From Larix kaempferi (lineage: Eukaryota; Streptophyta; Pinopsida; Pinales; Pinaceae), in the NCBI GenBank assembly GCA_027924585.1, contig BSBM01000125.1, positions 6,143,001 through 6,207,000 on the forward strand: a stretch of DNA of 64,000 nt, given 5' to 3'. Positions 21,946 to 33,165 of this stretch are shown here, one piece after another (the first letter of the stretch is position 1; every line of letters begins with the position of its first letter). The notes under the pieces were generated by a model. That model was not told the origin of the DNA. It was given only the letters and a program-made list of their open reading frames with translations, and made no database searches. Position numbers and translations under genes: made by a program.

Positions 21946-21960
21946 AAAGCGGAGTCGCCA
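21946..21960 (-). promoter_or_regulatory. Element B tRNA primer-binding site
   Basis: The minus strand reads TGGCGACTCCGC, starting five bases from the 5' LTR, where reverse transcription is primed by the 3' end of a tRNA ending in GCCA. The same core is at 26087-26101 in A. From memory, plant Tat/Ogre-type elements use a very similar site attributed to tRNA-Arg; I cannot verify the tRNA here. Confidence 0.75.
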
Positions 21961-21965
21961 AAAAC

Positions 21966-22687
21966 CTTTGGCCCAGTTTTGCAACCAGGCTTAGTGCTAT
22001 GGGCACCTGCTAACTAGTAGCAGCAGTTTCAATGGAAATAAATAACAATAAACTAATTAAACAAGACTAACCATGGATCTATGCAAAGATATTAAGCAAA
22101 TAACAAAAATAATTTAAAATCAAGAACAAGATAATGTAAAATAATGAATTTGTATTGAAAGAATGGGGCAAGCAAGTGCTTGCGGAATCAATACCTCTAA
22201 TGATGAGGTTGAATGGCTCCAAGGATGAGCAACTCCAATCTCCAATGGTCTCTTCTCCAATGTGGTTTGCAATGGCTAAAATGCTCAAGGGAGATTTCAG
22301 CAGCATAAGGATGAGATAATGGATGGATGTGAAATGAGGAGCCCCTACCACCTTTTTATAGGTTTTGGTGGTGGGAAATACCATTTGTGGTTTTGTGGAA
22401 ACCAAATGGTATTGACCAACATGGTTTACGTACTTTTCCCTCCTTTTTCCTTTTTTGAATAAAAATAATATTTTAATTCCCTTTTTAATATTTTTGGGAA
22501 TTTGGACCCTTTTTGAGGGTTTTTTATGATTTTCTTGGAAAAATAATCTTTTTTTAATGGAAAAAGGGGTGTACTAAGGTCTTTTGGTGACCTTTTGTTG
22601 GTTTCAGAGGCTCAGATGGTGGAAAAGTGGACAAATGGGTCATGTGAATAAGGGAATGAGCTAGTGAGCACTTTTTAGGTGTTAACA
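21966..22687 (-). repeat. Element B 5' LTR
   Basis: It matches the 3' LTR at 5254-5975 over 722 bases. The minus-strand TATA box CTATAAAAAGG lies at about 22351-22361, roughly 330 bases into the LTR, and would start the element's RNA. The innermost end reads CTTTGGCCCA instead of TGTTGGCCCG, so the terminal TG has changed in this copy. Confidence 0.95.
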
Positions 22688-24242
22688 GGTGGGTTTTGAG
22701 GTTGTGCAGGCACTGGAGCAGGCTGCGGTGGGTAGTAAGTGGGAGGGTTCTGAGGTGGACCTGGTGCTTGTTGTGGTTGTGGGTAACCTTGAGCTATTGG
22801 AAGTGTTGGAGCAAAAGGTGCTGCCTGTTGAGGATAATAAGCTGATGGTACTTGTGGGTGAACCAGAGTCTGATGGGCCTGCTAGTTATAATATGGAGGT
22901 GGCGCATAAGCTGATGGTGTTTTCCCATAACATTGCGGTGGACATGAGGGTCCATGAGTGTGGTGGGTGTGCATTACTGGAGCATATGAAGTTGTAGCTC
23001 CAGAATGAGACGTAGCCCTAGAAAGGTTTGGGGCGTTGTTTGTACTCATCATTGTGAAAGGTTTGTTTTGTGCCATAACCTGGCCAATGATACCGTCAGC
23101 GGCATGGGATGCCCCCGACGTGTCGCTCTGGGATGGATCACCGCGAGGGACATCTGGTAAGATTGTGTATAAATATCCATACTGTGCATATATCAGGTCG
23201 AACTGATGAGCTTTTAAAATGGCTTCTTCTTCCAACCGGGGTTGTTCAAAAGCTACATCCTTGGCTATGAGAGGGAGGAGTGATTTCAGGAACCAATCCA
23301 GGAAGATACGGTCGTCAAGCTTTATCTTGCAGAGACTACAGTGCTTACGCCACTCATGGATATGATCGGTGATGTGTGTAGCGGTGTTCTGTCTACAAGA
23401 CAGTAGTATTTTCACTCCTGAATCATAGCGTACATGTAGTTGAAAGAACTGAAGGAAAGTTGAGGTGAGGGATGTAAACATGGGGTGCATCCCATGTGGC
23501 TGCTCAATATACAATTTGGTTGCAGAGTCAGTGAAAGTTCTTTGTAAAAGTCGGAGTCGAATAGAATCATCTACTATGCAGTTTGAGGAACACCATAGGT
23601 GAAACGACATGATATGGTTTTGGGGGTCTTCCCCAGCCTTTCCTTCAAATTTTAGGATGTTTGAGGGGAGCTTTGTGGGCATGGGGGAACAAGTAGGGTC
23701 ATGCCGGATGGGATCATTTGTTAGCCTAGCCAAGTCTGGTAGGTTAAGGCTAGCCATAAATGGCAAACTGGCAGAGGGGTATGATGTTGTCATGGGGGCA
23801 TAAGTGCTGGTGGTGGTGTTATGTCTTAGGCCACTGCCCCTCGGGGGATATTTGTCATGGGAGGTATGTGTCCTCCACCCATAGGAGTGTGGGAGGGGCC
23901 CGCGCCACCAATTGCAATGGGAGTCACAGATGGGTTGGGAATATGTCCAAGAGGTGTTGGAAGTTGAGTGGTAGCGGGGATAGTAGGTATAGTTGCCATA
24001 GTGGGCATGCCTAGGTTAGGTGGGGGTCCTGTATTGGGCAGGGGTACCATGTTAGGCATACTTGATGGAGGTGTGGTAGTTGTGGCGATCGTAGTGGCCG
24101 TTGTGGTGGCAGGGGTGGATGATGTTCCACCAATAGTCCCTATGAAAAACTTGTCATAATGCGAACCAACCATGGCGCCAGTGGGTGCGGTGTATGTGGG
24201 ATTTTTGGATTCTGCCTCAGAGTCAGATGTGAAATGAGGCAC
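22688..24242 (-). pseudogene. Element A gag, N-terminal and central part
   Basis: The retrotransposon-gag core is readable from 23793 down to 22882 with LPDLARLTNDPIRHDP, FEGKAGEDPQNHIMSFHLWC and CRQNTATHITDHIHEW, very close to the B protein. A Pro/Thr-rich N-terminal segment (23826-24242) is one frameshift away. The frame runs into the B insertion at 22688 and continues at 5253. A stop near 22880 breaks the C-terminal linker. Confidence 0.88.
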
Positions 24243-26086
24243 GTCAGAATCGGATGACGGGGTTTTGTGCCGATGACGTGTGGATTCAAGGTAACCGTAC
24301 TGCAGGGGTTCACCCCAGAAACGTCGAGAACATCTCAGGGACTCAATGGTGACAGTTGTGAATCAAATCTACTAGGTGGTGATGAGTGGAAAGCTCGAAA
24401 AGCCCTAATGCAACCATGTGTGCAAGAGGGGAGCGTAAAAAATAATGGCACTCAGGCCAACAACCAAACTCAAAACAGTTACTATACCAACTGTGCTATA
24501 GTAAGTGGAGCAATAAAAAAATGTGGTCAGAAAACCAACATGCAAATGGCTCCTAAAAATAGAAAAAGGTGTACTCATTGACCAAAGGGAGGTAATGGAG
24601 CATGCAAATGCCTAACTAAAAAGTATTATGACTCAACAAGGTATATCCTCTGCAAGGTGATGAAATCCAAGTCAGACAATATAAATTGTAGAATCAAAGG
24701 CTAGATATCCCCCTACCGGGAGGGACACCGGGTAGACAATCCTATAAGTTTGGCCACTAAGATACCCCGTTCATGACACGTTCGGTTGGGTGAAACTGCA
24801 GCTCTATTTCTATCACCGTTGTACTCCCATAAGGGTGGTACAACGAGAACAGCGAGTGGGTATCCTTCAGTTACTGAATGGATTGCGGTATTCCACTCAG
24901 GCTTCCTGAACCAGTCTGGCTACTTCAACCCTCCTAAGGGAGAGGCCTTCCCGATGAATTGGTTTTAAACTGTGTCAACAAATAATAAGGGATTTTGGTA
25001 CCCTAAATGTCAACCACTGTGTCTCAACATGAAAAATGAGTGAGGGGTGTTATTTGGATACTTATCTCTTTAGTCCTACCTAGCTACAAAATTCTTTTGG
25101 TGTTCCCCAAGTGGGGTTAGAATGTTTGTTTAGTTAAGAGGATTTTAAGGCTCACTTGTAATTATTGTGACAAATTGTGTGCTGGTGTGGGTGTATACCA
25201 AAACAATTTTCCTCGCATGGGCGAATTAATCACAAACTAAAATAATGATTCCAATTTGCGAAAAATGAAAGACGTTTCAAATGTAAATGCTTTAATAATC
25301 TTTTAAAAAAATGTGGATTCTTTAAAAAGTTTTGTAAGGTAAAGCAAATAACATATGTAAAAATAAATGGATTTCTAAAGTCTTTCTTGGGCAAAATATT
25401 GAGCAATTTAGAAATATGGTTCTAAGCTTGCAATGTAAGAAACTTACAACCTCAGAAATACTTAACAAATATTTCTTTCAATTAACTAAAAAATTTCAAA
25501 AATATAAGTGAAGCATATAACCGAATATAAATTAATAATGCTGCAATAATGACACAGTAGGCTGTAAAAAATTGTAGAAATTAATGCTGAAAAATGGGCT
25601 AATTGGGCAAAAATTTCTGGACAACATTGGCTGAACCGAAACATGAAATGTTGCAGCTGTGAGGTCAAAAGCCGCGATGAGCCGCACGGCGATGTGGGTG
25701 AAAGTGGCGATGTGTATCGCGGCACAGTGGCAAAAAGCCGCGATGAGCCATGCGGAAAAATGTTGAAAAGTCGCGATGGACCACATGGGGAAAGGCCGCC
25801 CAGCTGCGATGGGCCGCGCGGAAAAAATCTGCACGGGCGCGATGGGCTGCGCGGAAAACAGGAGAACATCCACAATGGGCCGCTTGGCTGTGGGTGCGAA
25901 ATTCGCGATGTACGGACGAAAAAATGACCGATGAAAAACGAACCCAAAAATTGAAATTTTGGGCTGCAGAAAAGGGCCAAAGGCTAGAACAACAATGAAG
26001 AGGCTGACTAGTATGGCAGATCTACAACTTAAAAAGGGAAAAACAACTAAAATATAGATCTAAAGCAAATATTTAAAATTCGATAA
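24243..26086 (-). other. Element A 5' leader with GC-rich array
   Basis: The conserved block 24600-25110 matches B's leader and the stray copy at 31240-31740. A run of CGCGATG(G/A)(G/A)CCGC-type repeats at 25660-25900 is the diverged counterpart of B's array at 21515-21775. The remainder is A-rich with no coding frame. Short open frames on both strands at 25486-25998 are by-products of the array. Confidence 0.75.
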
Positions 26087-26101
26087 CCAGCGGAGTCGCC
26101 A
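26087..26101 (-). promoter_or_regulatory. Element A tRNA primer-binding site
   Basis: The minus strand reads TGGCGACTCCGCTGG, separated from the 5' LTR start (26107) by five bases. It is the same primer type as in B and better preserved. Confidence 0.78.
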
Positions 26102-26106
26102 AAAAC

Positions 26107-26833
26107 TGTTGCTTGGTTTTTCAACCAAGCATGTGCAAGGATGCACCTGCTAACTAGTAGCAGCAGTCTCAATAAAAATATGTAAAAACTAATGTAATCT
26201 GATCTAACATTAGCATGTGCAAAGAAATAAAAAAACTAGATTTAAGAACATGAGCAATAAGATCTATGAGAAAAACAATAAATTAAAAGATTTGATCTTT
26301 TGTATTACCTCAAGTGGTGAGGATGGTGAGTTTTGAGAAGCTCCAAGGTTGAGGTGCTCCAATGTCCAATGGTCTCTTCTTTTCCAAAGCTTCAATAGGG
26401 ATCTTCAAACTCGAAATGGGAGGCAAGGGCTCTCAAAGGGAATTTGGTAGCATAAGGATAGGATGAAATGTGGATGAATAATGAGGAGCCCCTATCACCT
26501 TTTTATAGTTTTTTGGTGATGGGGAATACCATTATGGTTTAAGGAAACCAATGGTATTGACCAAAATGGTTTAGGTATCTTTTTCCCTCTTTTTCCTTTT
26601 TTGAATATTTTTTGAATAGTATTCATTTTTAATTGATTTTTGGGAATTTTGGACCCCTTTTTAGGGTTTTTTGTGTTTTTTGAGGAAAAATACATATTTT
26701 GAGTGGAAAAAGGTGTATTATGGTCTTTTTGGTGACCTTTTGAAGGTTTTAGAGGCTCAAATGGTGGAAAAAGTGGACAAATGGGTCATGTGAATAAGGA
26801 AATGAGCTAGTGAGCACTTTTTGGGTATTAACA
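26107..26833 (-). repeat. Element A 5' LTR
   Basis: A 727-bp LTR that begins TGTTGCTTGG and ends GTATTAACA on the plus strand. It is clearly related to B's LTRs throughout (AACTAGTAGCAGCAGT, GGTATTGACCAA, CACTTTTTRGGT) but with many substitutions. A minus-strand TATA, CTATAAAAAGG, is near 26498-26508. The adjoining CCTGT at 26834-26838 should recur beyond A's 3' LTR, outside the window. Confidence 0.92.
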
Positions 26834-27423
26834 CCTGTGGCCTTTGGCCTTCCGTCCATGTACAACGTTGCTCATTTATTTTGATTTCTATCTTTCAACT
26901 GTAAATAGTTTGTTGACAATACATAGCTATGCATACTTTTTGTAAATTGGACCAGGCGCATCCAATCTATGTAACTGTAACAAGGTCTAACATACTCCAT
27001 CAATTATGTACATGTTTTGTAAGGGACCCTTATGCCATCCATGCTAAACAACCCGAAACCATGTATTGACGACGGTGCTATTCGATATATCCTTTCGTTC
27101 ACACAAAAATCTATGTTCGGTTGAGGAAGATCCTTGGGTACCCATTGTTTCACTAAATGTTTGTACCTTAAGGGCACCTCGAGGTCATCTTTTGTCTCAT
27201 CACCATAGGAACATGGCCCCCCTCGACCGTGAAAAAATTCATTGCGTTTATCGAATTTTCTTCTGGTCTTTTGACATCTAGTTGATACAACTCTTCTAGA
27301 CCTACTAGATGTCTCACTTTCCTCTAGCCTTCCTAAACTCTCCTCGCTCGAGGAAGACAGATTTGACAAATACCTGTTTGGTTCTACTTGCACCATGGAA
27401 AAAACGTTTAGATACGACCGCAA
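26834..27423 (-). pseudogene. SET-domain-like gene fragment cut by element A
   Basis: The minus-strand frame 27423-27004 ends in SSIHGFGLFSMDGIRVPY, which resembles the opening of SET methyltransferase domains (S-x-I-H-G-x-G-L-F-x-x-x-x-I). Beyond a stop, the same family text continues: LMEYVRPCYSYIDWMR, then KSMHSYVLSTNYLQL and LYMDGRPKATG. It is cut exactly at 26833 by the LTR of A. The N-terminal part is charged, with PLRYKHLVKQWVPKDLPQP. The catalytic NHxxxPN and Tyr motifs would lie beyond A. Many copies of such genes occur in plant repeats, so this may be a mobile or repetitive gene, not a host enzyme. Confidence 0.5.
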
Positions 27424-28159
27424 GGCATAGCGCCTCTTAAAAGGTGACGTGTAGTGCCTTTAATAATGTTACTTGATCCTCATTCCCTTTTTCAACTTGT
27501 AGGCATTCAAGCGATGAGGAAGACGATCACTTTATCTTTCTTATGAGTATAAATTCACGCAAGTATGAGCTTTCTTTATTGCTCCTTTGTGTCTTGACTA
27601 CCATATCAAACCATCCAACTATCAACTTTGTCGTCATAGCCCTAAAGTCTCTCTCATCCCATCAGTTTGGGTTCATCAACTCGGTAGTTGAAGTCTAGTC
27701 ACATTTAGTAAGAGATTTATATTCAACAATAATAAAATCAAATAAAAATCACTAACCATTATGGAAAACGTCTAAAAGTTTTTATGACTTTCAAAAGTAA
27801 GATATCTTAGGTGGTTAATAAGTGTTCAAAAATCTTCAAAAACAATATTTTGTATAATGTTGTGGAACTTGTATGATCTTATTCAAGCATGGTATTCTTA
27901 GATGACTGAAAGTAACTGAATTAAGCAAAAACAGAACCATAAACATGTAAGTTATTTTGAAAAATGGGAGCTTTCAGTCATACTCCCAACTAATGCTACC
28001 TTTGGACAATTACTTGTAATATTGACTTAGGGTATTTAATTCATAACATAGATTTTCAATCATATTGACATAGAGAAAAGTAGGGCTTTCTTTATATTAT
28101 CATGACATAGTTACAAATACTTTCTTTTCAATCTTTATGACAATTTGAATGGATAGGCC
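27424..28159. other. AT-rich stretch, nothing recognised
   Basis: No open frame of note, repeat or motif. It lies between two minus-strand coding remnants that may have belonged to one gene, in which case it could hold intron or decayed exon sequence. Confidence 0.5.
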
Positions 28160-28945
28160 CCACTCATAGCCAAATACTTTTGAGATATTTACAAGTCATC
28201 GGAGTATGGGGGACCATATAATTCTTGAAAGACATTGGATTCAACAACCCATGCCTTTGAATAAACAGACCTCAAGACCACGCGTCTATTCTAATATGTG
28301 TCGACGTCTATGTGGGTTTTGACAAGCTACTATCGTTCATTTTCAACGTAGTACCCAAGGATTTGAGCCTTAATAAGCTTTGTCTGCAAAATATCTTTGA
28401 CCTGTTCGAGAGATTCTCCAACTTCCCGTTTTAGATTATAAATAGCACCTGGATCTAATGCTATCAGGTTGATGCCGAATGACCGCCACTAGTCTCTAGT
28501 CCAATCAAGGACGAACCATGCAGGATCATCATGGATATGTATCATTTGAGGTCCAAAATTTAGCATGATATAATATGTTTTATCTGTACTTTCTTTTCTC
28601 AAGAATTTCCACCATAATTTTTTATATTTTTTCATAAGTGTGTGTAGTACTTGGAAACTAGAGACTAGCATCTTGATTTGGCCATGCTTCCAAAGAACGT
28701 ATCTGGTTAATACAGTAGTATTGTTGTTATAGTCGTAGCCCGGGGTGAGGTGCAGATCCCTCTGTCGAGATTAAGTTAAGATCATGGTATAAGTGAGTTA
28801 ACCAATTGCTTGCATCAGCTGCTTCTATCAAGGAGTTCTTGTAAATAATCTCTGGTACAATACTGGATCTCTGGTACAATACTATAATCATATCATTGAT
28901 AGTATAGATATGATTTTTTCCTCCGGTCCAAGCAGAGATTTTCAT
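28160..28945 (-). pseudogene. Decayed minus-strand coding region, unknown product
   Basis: A coherent peptide text can be read for over 200 codons through several in-frame stops and a frameshift. Pieces include MKISAWTGGKNHIYTINDM (28945), LMKKYKKLWWKFL (28620), NLKREVGESLEQVKDILQ (28430) and VVLRSVYSKAWVVESNVFQE (28270). Most stops fall where Trp or Gln would fit. I do not recognise the family. Strand and position suggest it may belong to the same broken gene as the SET-like fragment at 26834-27423. Confidence 0.5.
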
Positions 28946-29795
28946 GTTTACTTGTGGGTTATGGGCCCACTGGATTCCGCTTTGAACTTATACACTCACT
29001 TGCCTCATGCTCGCTTGCACCAGGATCACTTGTTTCAGGCTCGCTTGCTTCATTCCCACTTCTTAAAAATTAACAGCACACTTATGTGTCAAATATTCTC
29101 TTGTTAAAAAGTCAGGAATGCTTTTTGCTTTCCCAGAAATGTGCTCATGAACAGTACAGTTATAACATCAAAACAATGCTTGCCATCTTGCAAACTTTCC
29201 TTTTGTTGTTTCAAATTTTATTGTGTTGTTTAGCATAAATGGAAGTCTGGAGCAATCTGTTCTAGTTATGATAAGGTCATTGTTCAACAAATAAAGTCAT
29301 ATTTCTACTCAGTTTTCTGTCAAGACACTTATTCTCCAAGATAATTTTCCTCACAATTTCAATTGAGGTCGAGTTCCACGTATTTTATTACCAACAATTT
29401 TATTACTTAAGTCTTATAACCAACACATATTTGATTATCTGGGTGTAGACGTTTCCTGTAATATACTCAAAAGAGTTACTTTCAGAAATGACTATGCCTC
29501 TTAGAGGCCAGTCAACTCTAGGAACCAAGTGACCCTATTATAGGGTTAGTACAAACCAAAGAGAGAGAGATGATTGGGATATGGGACGGTCAATCAAAGA
29601 AAGTCAATGAAAGTCAAAAGGATTAGTACAATCACAATAAAGATGAGTTGATAGTCAGCAGACTGATGCCAGAGAGACTCGCGGCCCCCAGTAAGGTACA
29701 AGGACCAACCAAAGGGTCAAAAAACCAACCAATAAGGTACAAGTAAAAAAGAAAAGAGTGGTTATAAATTAGACTCATAAACCTTGGGACCAAAA
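28946..29795. other. Non-coding stretch
   Basis: AT-rich DNA with a few short frames and no recognisable product. GAGAGAGA and simple GGTACAA motifs near 29560-29760 lead into the tandem repeat that follows. Confidence 0.5.
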
Positions 29796-30730
29796 GTAAA
29801 TCAACCATTATGGGGAAGGTACAAATAAGGTCTAATATATATTACAATAGCTCCTTGTAACTACCTGTTATTTGACATGACAAAGATATGGAAGGTCAAA
29901 TAATGTCAAATGTATGCATGAATAGCTCCTTGTAACTACCTCTTATATGCAATAGCTCCTTGTAACTACCTCTTATATGCAATATCTCCTTGTAACTACC
30001 TCTTGTAACTCAAATAGGACCACCAAAAGGTATGATAGCAAGCAACCTTCCTAACTAAGGTTTGGAGGGTGGTACGAAGTGGGTATAAATACTCATAACA
30101 ACTATGGACAAAGGGGGTGTACCTCAAATGTGGACAAACTACCGTAGTACCCACAAGACCAAAAACATAAAAGGTGGTACAAATCAAAAGATATACCAAG
30201 ATGAGTAAAAGACCCAAAAGGTGAGAGGCAAGGTACCACAAAAAAATGAAAGGTCCAAAATGAAAGAACAAGCTACCACAAGACCAATAAACAATAGGGT
30301 GTAAGGACGAAAAGTAAATCAACCATTGTGGGGAAGGTACAAATAAGGTCAAATATATATTACAATAGCTCCTTATAACTACCTGTTATTTGACATGCCA
30401 AAGAGATGGAAGGTCAAATAATGTCAAATATATGCAATAGCTCCTTGTAACTACCTCTTATATGCAATAGCTCCTTGTAACTACCTCTTGTAACTCAAAT
30501 AGGACCACCATAAGGTATGATAGCGAGCAACCTTCCTAACTAAGGTCAGGATGGTGGTACGAAGTGGGTATAAAGACTCATAACAACTTGGAAAAAGGGG
30601 TTAGTACCTCAAATGTGGACAAACTACTGTAGTACCCACAAGACCAAAAACAAAAAAGGTGGTACAAATCAAAAGATATACCAAGATGAGTAAAAGACCC
30701 AAAAGGTAAAAGGCAAGGTACCACACACAT
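29796..30730. repeat. Tandem duplication (about 0.5 kb) with internal 30-bp minisatellite
   Basis: Two copies start at 29796 and 30314 with AAGTAAATCAACCATT and stay similar to about 30236 and 30725. Inside each is a 30-bp unit, GCAATAGCTCCTTGTAACTA plus CCTCTTATAT, present about three times in the first copy (29910-30010) and twice in the second (30430-30495). The difference in unit number explains why the period shrinks from 518 to 485 along the repeat. Minus-strand open frames here (29996-30352, 30578-30790) come from the repeat. Confidence 0.88.
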
Positions 30731-31009
30731 ATTATCGACAAAATGGAAAGACCATAAGACAATCAACCAAGGTGGGGTACAACCAATCATCTCTCTCTCA
30801 AATGTACCATTGTTCCATATAACCTAAAAGACCATCATCACAATAAACGGAAAATTCCACATGGATTATGTGATCACATGGTCCTCTAGACTACTCCTAA
30901 GGTCAAGCGTTAGTGGCTACATCAAGGGGTGTTCAATCCCTTTAGAAGACCATCTAACTCAACCATCTCAAAGACCTAGGAGAAGAGGACATCACACATC
31001 ATCAGATAA

Positions 31010-31740
31010 TTGGTAACTGACCGTGTAAGAACTCAAAAAACCTAAAGCAACCGATCATGTAGAAGGGGAGCTAGGAAAAGACAAGGCTAGCAGGCCAAAA
31101 AAGCAAGCTCAAAAACCTGTACTGGGACCGGTGTCACAGTAAGCGAGTTGAAACAAAAGTGGTCAGAATGCCAACAAGCAGCACTAAAAAGAAAAAGACC
31201 CTCTAAAAAGGTGAAATAGCAAGAAAAACCTCCTAACTAAGAGATGGAGACCTCAACAAGTTGTATCCTTCGCAAGGTGATGAAATCCAAGTCGAACAAT
31301 ACAAAATGAGAGACCAATAATGAAAGGATATCCCTCTACCGAAAGGGATCCTGGGTAAAAGAGCCCTAGTAGAAAAGTCACTAAGCTACCTCGTTCATGA
31401 CACGTCGAAAAAGGTTTTCGGCACTTCTGCCTTATCACCCTTGTATCACCAGTATGGTGGCTGGAGAATACAAGGAAGAAAATGATCGATGTTTCCTTAG
31501 GGCTAAGTGGAGTGCGGCATTCCACAGAGTCCGTCCAGTTCTCGATCTCACGGCGGTTTATCCCTTGAAACAATAGGATGCCCCTCCACAAACTGGTCGA
31601 TGACCGTGTCAAGTACAAGAGGATTTTAGCACCCTAGAGGACAACAACTATGTCTTGGATGATAATGACAAGGGGGAATTATTTGGATACCTATCCCCGG
31701 TGTCCTACCTAACTAACAAATTCTTTTTATCCTCAAGTGA
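31010..31740 (-). repeat. Stray copy of the A/B-type 5' leader
   Basis: It shares ordered blocks with the leaders of A and B: AGGTGATGAAATCCAAGTC at 31274, GGATATCCCTCTACC at 31326, TCGTTCATGACACGTC at 31391, and the CCTACCTAACTA and CCTCAAGTGAGGTTAAA block at 31700-31745. No gag lies on its left, where tandem repeats are found, and no primer site was seen at the expected distance to the right. It is a remnant of a third, diverged family member. Confidence 0.7.
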
Positions 31741-32856
31741 GGTTAAAGTGTGTTGAGTTAACGAGTTAAATTTTAATGGTTGTATTACTCAGTCGAGTGA
31801 TGGAAGTGCAACTCGTGGTGTGATGACTGACTCAAACCATGCAAATGCATATGAATAAAATAAGCCTTTCCTTTCAATGAATGCTAGCAAAGGTAAGGAG
31901 AGAGTTCTTTCAAACTATAACTACTCTTTCAAATTAAATGAATGCAACAAGTATTCAAGTTCATTCATGGGCCTCAAGGAGAGCTTTAGATATACTTAAT
32001 CCATGCAAATGAATTCATCACATAAAACAAAGTGATGATAAATATAAGGAATTGTATATATCCATGTTCATAATTATTTAGGCACACTTATAACATTCTT
32101 CAATCATTCATCACAAAAACACAGTGATAGTAGAAACAATAAACTGCATATAAATGTTCATGAGCTTAATAAAAAAATAGTAACCACAACTGGGGAATAT
32201 CATGATGCTAATAGTGTTATATGATCTATCTCACATGATTCTACTTCATAATGGGATGGGGCCAATTAATATTACTTTCAAAACTCATATGGTGGCACCA
32301 TGAAAGAAAAACATTATGGGGGCTCCAACCTACAAGTTTATCTGACTTTACATTAAGGATGGATTTGTAGTCCTTTTGATCCCAACCACTGATATTCTCA
32401 ATTACGAGCTAGTAGCTTAGGAGTGAATCCATACCTTACTCATGGAATTTCAACCCACCAAGTGCTCAAAGCAACCAAAATATGCCCACAGTAGCCTCCT
32501 CCAAAGGCTTCAATCAAGATTACTTGTTCTACAAGCAAGGTCCTCAAAGGGGTTTTGCACCCATCAAGATTGTCCACTTTGGAAAATGAAGCGACCATCC
32601 ATGTCCACATAATAACCAATAAAAGTATTCACATGTGGAAACAAATGTTGAAATTTTTCCCAAACTAGAGGGATGTTAAGCATGAAATAGTACCCCCACA
32701 CCTAATAGCTAAGTAAGACCTGGAGCCCTACAACTCCTCTTCCTCCAGGAAACCATAAAATACATCTAATTACATCATTCATTATGTAGGATAGAATTGT
32801 GAACTTAAAGAACAATCATTTACTAGTACTAATTACAATGTGACTCGATCTGAGGA
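31741..32856. other. AT-rich stretch, probably remainder of the third element
   Basis: AT-rich and without coding frames or an identifiable LTR. Given the spacing in A and B, the primer site and LTR of the stray leader would be expected near 32700, but I could not find them. Confidence 0.4.
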
Positions 32857-32949
32857 GTGTTTCTAGCGGTATTGAGTTTCAGCATGGCAATGGTGACGAC
32901 TGGCGTGGGTCACCATTGCCAAGCTGAAACTCAAGACCGCTGGCAACAC
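32857..32949. repeat. Long near-perfect hairpin, 40-bp arms
   Basis: The arms 32857-32897 and 32909-32949 are inverted copies around an 11-base loop. The inner 26 bp (TTGAGTTTCAGC and GGCAATGGTGAC) have a single mismatch, and the outer part pairs with a few more. Such a foldback could be a small MITE, a microRNA-like precursor or a recombination by-product. No terminal target duplication was seen. Confidence 0.8.
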
Positions 32950-33029
32950 AACTGTAGGCCAAATTTATTTGATATCCAAATTAACTATTAGATGGCTTTA
33001 GATAATTTTGCACCAATTTCAAATGGAAA

Positions 33030-33165
33030 TCAAAATTTATAGGGAATAACACACATAACGTTCAAAACCACTAATAACACACATAACGTTCAAAATTTAT
33101 AGGGAATAACACACATAATGGAATTCACTGCTACTTCACTAATAACACACCCAACGTTCAAAACC
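33030..33165. repeat. Interspersed AATAACACACATAACGTTCA repeats
   Basis: The phrase AATAACACACATAAYGTTCA or close variants occurs about four times in 130 bases, alternating with AATTTATAGGG. It is a small local duplication in non-coding DNA. From 33170 to 34310 I see nothing further. Confidence 0.6.

Larger units (their letters stand above)
5254..22687 (-). mobile_element. Element B: non-autonomous gypsy element nested in A
   Basis: B is a 17.4-kb insertion bounded by two 722-bp LTRs (5254-5975 and 21966-22687) and a 5-bp target duplication GGTGG (5249-5253 and 22688-22692). It is oriented minus: primer site next to the right LTR, then leader, gag-protease, and a truncated pol that stops a few dozen codons into the RT region. 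RT, RNase H and integrase are missing. About 9.7 kb of other DNA lies between the truncated pol and the 3' LTR, 7.0 kb of it a second nested unit (6798-13826). Only about five differences were seen by eye between the LTRs, so the insertion is recent. Confidence 0.92.
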
